From assembly GCF_040530035.1 (NCBI RefSeq), contig NZ_JBEWCD010000001.1, positions 1,984,001 through 2,048,000 of the forward strand: a DNA stretch of 64,000 bases, given 5' to 3'. The position numbers and the translations under genes were made by a program. This DNA comes from Roseibium sp. HPY-6. Its GTDB lineage: Bacteria; Pseudomonadota; Alphaproteobacteria; Rhizobiales; Stappiaceae. A model generated the notes under the pieces. That model worked only from the letters and a program-made list of their open reading frames with translations. It was not told the DNA's origin and ran no database searches. Shown one piece after another: positions 59,278 through 64,000 of the stretch (position 1 is the first letter of the stretch; each line of letters starts with the position of its first letter).

Positions 59278-60074
59278 CAAACCCTCCCCAGGGCAAAGCC
59301 CTTGGCTATGTAGTTGCGTACGAAATAGATGACGATGGCGCCGGGAATGATAGTCAGGGTCCCGGCGGCCGCCAGCAGCCCGAGTTCGTAGCCCGCGGAG
59401 GAGGCGGTCCGGGTCATAACGGCGGCAATGGGTTTGGCCTCGACAGCGGTCAGCGTCTTGGACAGCAACATCTCCACCCATGAGAACATGAAGCAGAAGA
59501 AGGCAGCCACGCCAACGCCCGACTTGATGGCAGGCAGGAAGATGGTCACGAAGAAACGCGGGAACGAATAGCCGTCCACATAGGCGGTCTCGTCCAGTTC
59601 CTTCGGAACGCCGCTCATGAAACCTTCAAGGATCCACACGGCCAGCGGGATGTTGAAGAGGCAATGTGCGAGCGCAACGGCAAGGTGCGTGTCGAACAGT
59701 CCGACCGCCGAGTAAAGCTGGAAGAACGGCAGGGCGAACACGGCGGCAGGCGCCATTCTGTTGGTCAAGAGCCAGAAGAAAAGCTGCTTGTCGCCGACGA
59801 ATGAATACCTTGAAAAGGCATAGGCCGCCGGCAACGCAACCATGACCGAGATGACGGTGTTCAGCGTCACGTAGATGATGGAGTTGATGTATCCCCAGTA
59901 CCAGGTCGGGTCGGTCAGGATCTCGATGTAGTTGGCAAACGTCCAGGTTTGCGGGAACAGCGAGAACCCGGCCAGGATTTCGTTCGTGGTCTTGAAACTC
60001 ATCGCGACGAGCCAATAGATCGGCAGCATCAGGAAGAGAATGTAGAGCGCGGGAACCAGGCTTTTCAGACGCAT
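59277..60074 (-). CDS. glpQ: Glycerol ABC transporter permease
   Basis: A 265-residue MalG-like permease with six helices and the EAA loop DETAYVDGYSFPRFFVTIFLPAIKSG. It pairs with GlpP to form the membrane channel. It follows glpP by 11 nt. Identification as the glycerol type rests on the two preceding ATPase genes and the DUF2160 gene. Confidence 0.9.
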   Translation of the reverse strand: MRLKSLVPALYILFLMLPIYWLVAMSFKTTNEILAGFSLFPQTWTFANYIEILTDPTWYWGYINSIIYVTLNTVISVMVALPAAYAFSRYSFVGDKQLFFWLLTNRMAPAAVFALPFFQLYSAVGLFDTHLAVALAHCLFNIPLAVWILEGFMSGVPKELDETAYVDGYSFPRFFVTIFLPAIKSGVGVAAFFCFMFSWVEMLLSKTLTAVEAKPIAAVMTRTASSAGYELGLLAAAGTLTIIPGAIVIYFVRNYIAKGFALGRV

Positions 60075-60085
60075 GATGGGTCTCC

Positions 60086-60952
60086 TCAGTTCTTGTTATC
60101 GTTCAGTGTCATCAGCGTGTAGAACAGCCAGGAGACAAACAGCGTGATGGCAAAGTAGATGAGCGACATGGCGGCTGCAGGACCGAGGTCGAACTGACCG
60201 AGTGCAATTTTTACCAGGTCGATGGAGAGCAACGTGGTTGAATTGCCCGGCCCGCCGCCGGTCAGCACGAACGGCTCGGTGTAGATGTTGAAGCTGTCCA
60301 TGAACCGCAGCAGGATCGCGATAGTCAGAACGGTCTTCATCTTCGGTAGCTGAATGAACCGGAAGACCGCCCAGTTGGAGGCGCCGTCGATTTCCGCGGC
60401 CTGGTAATAGGCGTTGGGGATAGACACCAACCCCGCATATGCAAGCAGCACCACGAGTGACGTCCAGTGCCAGACGTCCATGACAATAATGGTGACCCAG
60501 GCCGCAAACGGATCCTGCGTCATGTCATAGGACAGTCCCAACGTGTGGTTCATGAAGTAGCCGAGCAGGCCGATATCGGGCAGCGTGAAGATGTTCCACA
60601 TGGCACCGACAACATTCCAAGGGATCAACATGGGCAACGCCATCGTCACGAGGCAGAACGGAACCCATGGGCCCTTTTTCGGCATGGCAAGCGCAATCGC
60701 GATGCCAAGCGGAACCTCAATGATCAGGATCAGGAACGTGAACAGGAACTGCCGTCCGAGCGCATTGTGAAAACGCTCCGAAGTCAGGACCTGCTCGAAC
60801 CAGTCCAGCCCCTGCCAGAAGAACAGGTTGTCGCCGAAGGTTTCCTGAACCGAGTAGTTCACCACGGTCATCATCGGGATGAGCGCGTTGAACGCCACCA
60901 GTATCAGGACCGGCGTGACAAACAGCCAGGCACGTTGATTTTGCGTCTTCAT
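60086..60952 (-). CDS. glpP: Glycerol ABC transporter permease
   Basis: A 288-residue MalF-like permease with six helices and the EAA loop YQAAEIDGASNWAVFRFIQLPKMK. It overlaps the glpT stop by 4 nt (ATGA). It forms the heteromeric channel with GlpQ. The N-terminus has the AWLFVTPVLILVAFNALIP first helix typical of sugar-type permeases. Confidence 0.9.
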   Translation of the reverse strand: MKTQNQRAWLFVTPVLILVAFNALIPMMTVVNYSVQETFGDNLFFWQGLDWFEQVLTSERFHNALGRQFLFTFLILIIEVPLGIAIALAMPKKGPWVPFCLVTMALPMLIPWNVVGAMWNIFTLPDIGLLGYFMNHTLGLSYDMTQDPFAAWVTIIVMDVWHWTSLVVLLAYAGLVSIPNAYYQAAEIDGASNWAVFRFIQLPKMKTVLTIAILLRFMDSFNIYTEPFVLTGGGPGNSTTLLSIDLVKIALGQFDLGPAAAMSLIYFAITLFVSWLFYTLMTLNDNKN

Positions 60953-62040
60953 TGGACACCCTCCGAAGGCGTGCTTGCCAGCCAGCCGTCTTTGTAAAGC
61001 CGTGTCTGGGATTGCTTGAATTCAAGGTTCACCTGATCTCCGGCTCCGGGCGCCTCGCCCTCCAGAATTGCGTGAACACGCCTGTCGTTGGCAATTGCTT
61101 CAACAACCTTGTGGCGGCCGACATCGGCAACCTTGCGCACCGTTGCCGGCAAACCGGTTCCGTTGGCAGATATTGAGACGAATTCGGGCCGGATACCGAT
61201 CTCCGCTTCACCGGCAACGGCGCTCTCGAGCGGACCCTCCAGGCGGATTTGCTCACCTGCGAAAAACGCTCCGCCGTCCCTGACGTCGCACGGCAGGACA
61301 TTCATGCCCGGAGAGCCGATGAAGTGGCCGACGAAGGTGTGCGCGGGACGCTCGAACAGTTCGATCGGTGTTCCGATCTGAACGATCTCGCCATCCTGCA
61401 TGACGACCACCTGATCAGCGAATGTCAGGGCTTCGGTCTGGTCGTGGGTTACGTATATCATCGTCGCCTTGACCCGCTGGTGGAGTTCCTTGAGCTTTGA
61501 ACGAAGCTTCCACTTCAGATGCGGATCGATCACCGTCAGCGGCTCGTCGAACATGACCACATTCACGTCCTGGCGCACGAGACCGCGGCCCATGGAAATC
61601 TTCTGCTTGTTGTCCGGGGACAGGTTCGCCGCGCGCGTGGTCAGCATATCGGTGACCTCGAGCATTTCCGCGATCGCGGTCACACGCTCCTTGACGGTTC
61701 CCTCATCGCGCCCGCGATTGCGTAGCGGAAAGGCAAGATTGTCGTAAACCGTCATGGTGTCGTAGATGACGGGAAACTGAAACACCTGCGCAATATTGCG
61801 CTTTGCAGGTGGCAAATCGGTCACGTCCTGATCGTCAAACAGTATTTTGCCTTCAGAGGGCACTAACAGTCCGGAAATGATGTTGAGGAGCGTCGACTTT
61901 CCGCAGCCGGACGGCCCCAACAACGCATAGGCCCCGCCGTCTTCCCACGTCAGGTCGATTTTTTTCAACGCGTAATCGGCATCATCCGTGGGATTTGGAT
62001 GATAACTGTGACGCAGGTTGGAGAGTGTGATTTGTGCCAT
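60949..62040 (-). CDS. glpT: Glycerol ABC transporter ATP-binding protein
   Basis: A 363-residue ABC ATPase: Walker A LLGPSGCGKST (about 39-49), Q-loop QVFQFPVIYD, a degenerate signature ANLSPDNKQKISMGRGLV instead of LSGGQ, Walker B VNVVMFDEPL, and a C-terminal TOBE regulatory domain. The degenerate signature is expected in one of the two ATPases of GlpST-type transporters. ATG 62040 (MAQITLSNLR) follows GGAGAG; it lies 11 nt after the glpS stop. Confidence 0.9.
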   Translation of the reverse strand: MAQITLSNLRHSYHPNPTDDADYALKKIDLTWEDGGAYALLGPSGCGKSTLLNIISGLLVPSEGKILFDDQDVTDLPPAKRNIAQVFQFPVIYDTMTVYDNLAFPLRNRGRDEGTVKERVTAIAEMLEVTDMLTTRAANLSPDNKQKISMGRGLVRQDVNVVMFDEPLTVIDPHLKWKLRSKLKELHQRVKATMIYVTHDQTEALTFADQVVVMQDGEIVQIGTPIELFERPAHTFVGHFIGSPGMNVLPCDVRDGGAFFAGEQIRLEGPLESAVAGEAEIGIRPEFVSISANGTGLPATVRKVADVGRHKVVEAIANDRRVHAILEGEAPGAGDQVNLEFKQSQTRLYKDGWLASTPSEGVQ

Positions 62041-62051
62041 GAACTCTCTCC

Positions 62052-63116
62052 TCAAGCCACCAGTTCGCCGTCAGGCGCGAAGAAGAAACAATGGCTCGGG
62101 TCCAGATAGAAGCTATGGACTTCGCCGACGAAGTAAGGATGGACGCCCGGGGAAAGAGACACCCAGGAATGGCCGTGCAGGTCAAAGTGAGCGCTGCTCT
62201 CCGAGCCGCTCAACTCGGTCACCTGGACATGGCCGTCCAAGCGTACGGAATGTGCAGGCGTTTCGACAGGCATGACGTGGTTCGGCCGGATCGCCAAAGT
62301 ATAAGAACCGTCCTTGAGAGCCGCGACCGCGTCAGAGGCCTGCCACCGGATGTCTTCGGTCAGTATGACCGTATCACCCCGTTTGGTGACCGGTGCGACA
62401 TTGATCGGTGGGTTTGAGAAAACCTTCGCCGCATCCAGGTCCTTCGGCTTGCGGTAGATTTCCGAAGTCGGCCCGAACTGCACGACATTGCCGTCGGTCA
62501 TCAGCGCGGTTTGCCCACCCAGAAGAAGTGCCTCTTCAGGCTCGGATGTGGCATAGACGACTACAGCGCCACGGCCGGCGAAAAGATCCGGCAACTGATC
62601 GCGCAATTCCTCGCGCAGCTTGTAGTCGAGGTTTGCAAGCGGCTCATCCAGAAAGACGGCATCGCTCGTCTTGACGATCGCGCGCGCCAGTGCGGTGCGC
62701 TGCTGCTGACCGCCGGAAAGTTCGTGCGGCTTCCTGCCGAGGTAGGGCTTGAGTTTGAGAAGATCCGCGGCCTCCTCAACCCTGCCTTCGATTTCGGATT
62801 TCGCGACACCGGCGACTTTCAGCGGTGAGGCGATATTGTCAAACACCGACATATGCGGATAGTTGACGAAAAACTGGTGGACCAGACTGATGTTGCGCTT
62901 CTGTGCCGACAGTTTGGAAACGTCCTTGCCGTTCAGAATGATCTGTCCGGAAGCAAGGCTGTCGAGACCGGCCATGAGCTTGATCAGCGAGGTTTTGCCC
63001 GAACCTGTTTCTCCCAGGAGAACATTGAAGTGGCCGGCATGGAGCGTCAGGCTTGTGTCCTTGACATGGGTAATACCCTGGACCTGCTTGCTGACGTTTT
63101 TGAGTTCAAGAGACAT
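62052..63116 (-). CDS. glpS: Glycerol ABC transporter ATP-binding protein
   Basis: A 354-residue ABC ATPase with Walker A LLGETGSGKTS (about 34-44), Q-loop LVHQFFVNYPH, an intact signature ELSGGQQQRTALARAIV and Walker B AVFLDEPLANLD, plus a TOBE domain. ATG 63116 (MSLELKNVSKQV) is chosen; a longer frame to 63170 adds 18 unconserved residues. Two different ATPase genes in a row are the hallmark of GlpST glycerol systems. Confidence 0.9.
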   Translation of the reverse strand: MSLELKNVSKQVQGITHVKDTSLTLHAGHFNVLLGETGSGKTSLIKLMAGLDSLASGQIILNGKDVSKLSAQKRNISLVHQFFVNYPHMSVFDNIASPLKVAGVAKSEIEGRVEEAADLLKLKPYLGRKPHELSGGQQQRTALARAIVKTSDAVFLDEPLANLDYKLREELRDQLPDLFAGRGAVVVYATSEPEEALLLGGQTALMTDGNVVQFGPTSEIYRKPKDLDAAKVFSNPPINVAPVTKRGDTVILTEDIRWQASDAVAALKDGSYTLAIRPNHVMPVETPAHSVRLDGHVQVTELSGSESSAHFDLHGHSWVSLSPGVHPYFVGEVHSFYLDPSHCFFFAPDGELVA

Positions 63117-63192
63117 GTAATATAGCCCGCGTCCGGACCGGGCATCCAGGCGAGGCATTCGCATCGCCACCCGTCACCTTCGGATCGGTAAT

Positions 63193-63215
63193 GGACCGGG
63201 GACAAGCCCCGGTCC
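63193..63215. repeat. Intercistronic hairpin between binding-protein and glpS genes
   Basis: GGACCGGGG-ACAAG-CCCCGGTCC is a perfect 9-bp stem with a 5-nt loop and no T tract. In many ABC operons such a hairpin after the binding-protein gene protects the upstream mRNA and lowers downstream expression. Confidence 0.65.
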
Positions 63216-63242
63216 GGCTTCAGATTTGGGACGCACCCAACC

Positions 63243-64000
63243 TTAGTTTTGAGACCAGCGAGCGACGAGGTCGTCGTAGTTCACTGTCTGGCCTTGCGGC
63301 TTCTCGTTTTCGAGTTTCGCCTTCGGCGCACCCGGCTTCTCGAGCCAGAAGGCTGCGTCTTGCGGTTCGTTCAGACGCGGTCCGCAGCCGCCGTAGACAT
63401 TAGCGCGTTCGTCAGCCTGCTGCATGCGGGCCATCACGATGTCCATCTCTTCGGCAAGTCGGTCCATGGCTTCCTGCGGCGTGAACGCACCTGAGTTCAC
63501 GTCACCGATCTGCTGCCACCAGATCTGGGCCAGCTTCGGATAGTCCGGAACGTTGACGCCTGTCGGAGACCAGGCCACACGGTCAGGCGAACGGTAGAAT
63601 TCGACCAGACCACCGAGTTTCGGAGCACGCTCGGTAAAGGACTCGTGGTTCACCGTGCTGTCGCGGATGAACGTCAGACCTACGTGGCTTTTCTTGGTGT
63701 CGACGGTCTTTGAGACAACGAACTGTGCATAGAGCCATGCAGCTTTGGCGCGATCTTCCGGGGTCGACTTGAGGATCGTCCAGGAACCCACGTCCTGGTA
63801 GCCGACCTTCTGGCCTTCTTCCCAGTAAGGACCATGCGGGCTCGGAGCCATCCGCCAAAGTGGTGTGCCTTCGTCATCCACCGTGTTGTTACCTTCCGAC
63901 TTCGGCTTCACCATGTCGGCAGTAAACGCAGTGTACCAGAAGATCTGCTGGGCAACGTTACCCTGGCTGAGCGCCGGAAGGGACTGGTAGAAGTCGAAGC
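63243..64000 (-). CDS. glpV: Glycerol ABC transporter substrate-binding protein (C-terminal part)
   Basis: Only the C-terminal 251 or so residues are in the window; the gene starts beyond the right edge. The visible part (QGNVAQQIFWYTAFTADMVKP, then GPYWEEGQKVGYQDVGSWTI and NVPDYPKLAQIWWQQIGDV) matches the large, family-1-type binding proteins of the GlpSTPQV system, which include MDRLAEEMDIVMARM near the C-terminus. It is the first gene of the transporter operon here; in Rhizobium glpV comes last, as I recall. Substrate glycerol is inferred from the operon. Confidence 0.85.
   Translation of the reverse strand, partial: FDFYQSLPALSQGNVAQQIFWYTAFTADMVKPKSEGNNTVDDEGTPLWRMAPSPHGPYWEEGQKVGYQDVGSWTILKSTPEDRAKAAWLYAQFVVSKTVDTKKSHVGLTFIRDSTVNHESFTERAPKLGGLVEFYRSPDRVAWSPTGVNVPDYPKLAQIWWQQIGDVNSGAFTPQEAMDRLAEEMDIVMARMQQADERANVYGGCGPRLNEPQDAAFWLEKPGAPKAKLENEKPQGQTVNYDDLVARWSQN

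Overview
The window reads as a chromosomal segment of a marine-type alphaproteobacterium. GC-rich coding, several MurR/RpiR regulators, a TRAP transporter, a GlpSTPQV-type glycerol importer and a periplasmic formate dehydrogenase operon with DUF3305/DUF3306 genes all point there. Roseibium/Labrenzia-like Hyphomicrobiales is my best guess, by inference only. I see no rRNA operon, phage, insertion sequence or CRISPR array.

Layout. 1-6.2 kb: a catabolic cluster with an FAD dehydrogenase running off the left edge, a divergent RpiR regulator, a Rieske oxygenase, a maleate-isomerase-like protein, a sulfotransferase-like protein, an aldehyde dehydrogenase and a carboxymuconolactone-decarboxylase-like protein. 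It may serve a quaternary amine. 6.6-8.9 kb: tungstate importer TupBCA. 10.8-25.0 kb: a large formate dehydrogenase (FDH) region. One arm on the minus strand carries DUF3305, DUF3306, a TorD-type chaperone, a TAT peptide, the alpha/beta/gamma subunits, a WD40-cytochrome c protein and a 42-residue membrane peptide. The other arm on the plus strand carries a polyferredoxin, DUF6494, an Mrp ATPase, a ligase-like protein and DUF6505. A TupA-like/cytochrome c fusion lies between the plus-strand genes. Tungstate uptake beside this FDH suggests a tungsten enzyme.

25.2-32.5 kb: an MFS exporter, then an RNA-repair locus: rtcB ligase, a tandem array of seven Y-RNA-like modules, rsr (Ro60 orthologue) and the divergent regulator rtcR. 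Two of the modules contain a circularly permuted tRNA mimic. This array is the most striking part of the window. The RtcR here also has a degenerate GAFTGA loop.

32.6-36.0 kb: two membrane proteins, a B12-binding radical SAM protein and palindromic repeats. 36.0-45.5 kb: an operon of alcohol dehydrogenase, aldehyde dehydrogenase, glutamine-synthetase-like ligase, TRAP transporter and N-formylglutamate-amidohydrolase-like protein, under a divergent RpiR regulator. It is consistent with gamma-glutamylation-dependent amino-alcohol or amine catabolism. 45.5-47.8 kb: an AraC regulator and a GH4 alpha-galactosidase. 48.2-54.6 kb: a tightly overlapping seven-gene cluster (NUDIX, PhoU-kinase fusion, ATP-grasp, HprK-related kinase, histidine phosphatase, metallophosphatase, amphi-Trp protein) resembling the uncharacterised GAK system. 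54.6-58.8 kb: a DyP peroxidase with a small partner, and an M56 peptidase/BlaI pair. 59.0-64.0 kb: a glycerol ABC transporter operon running off the right edge.
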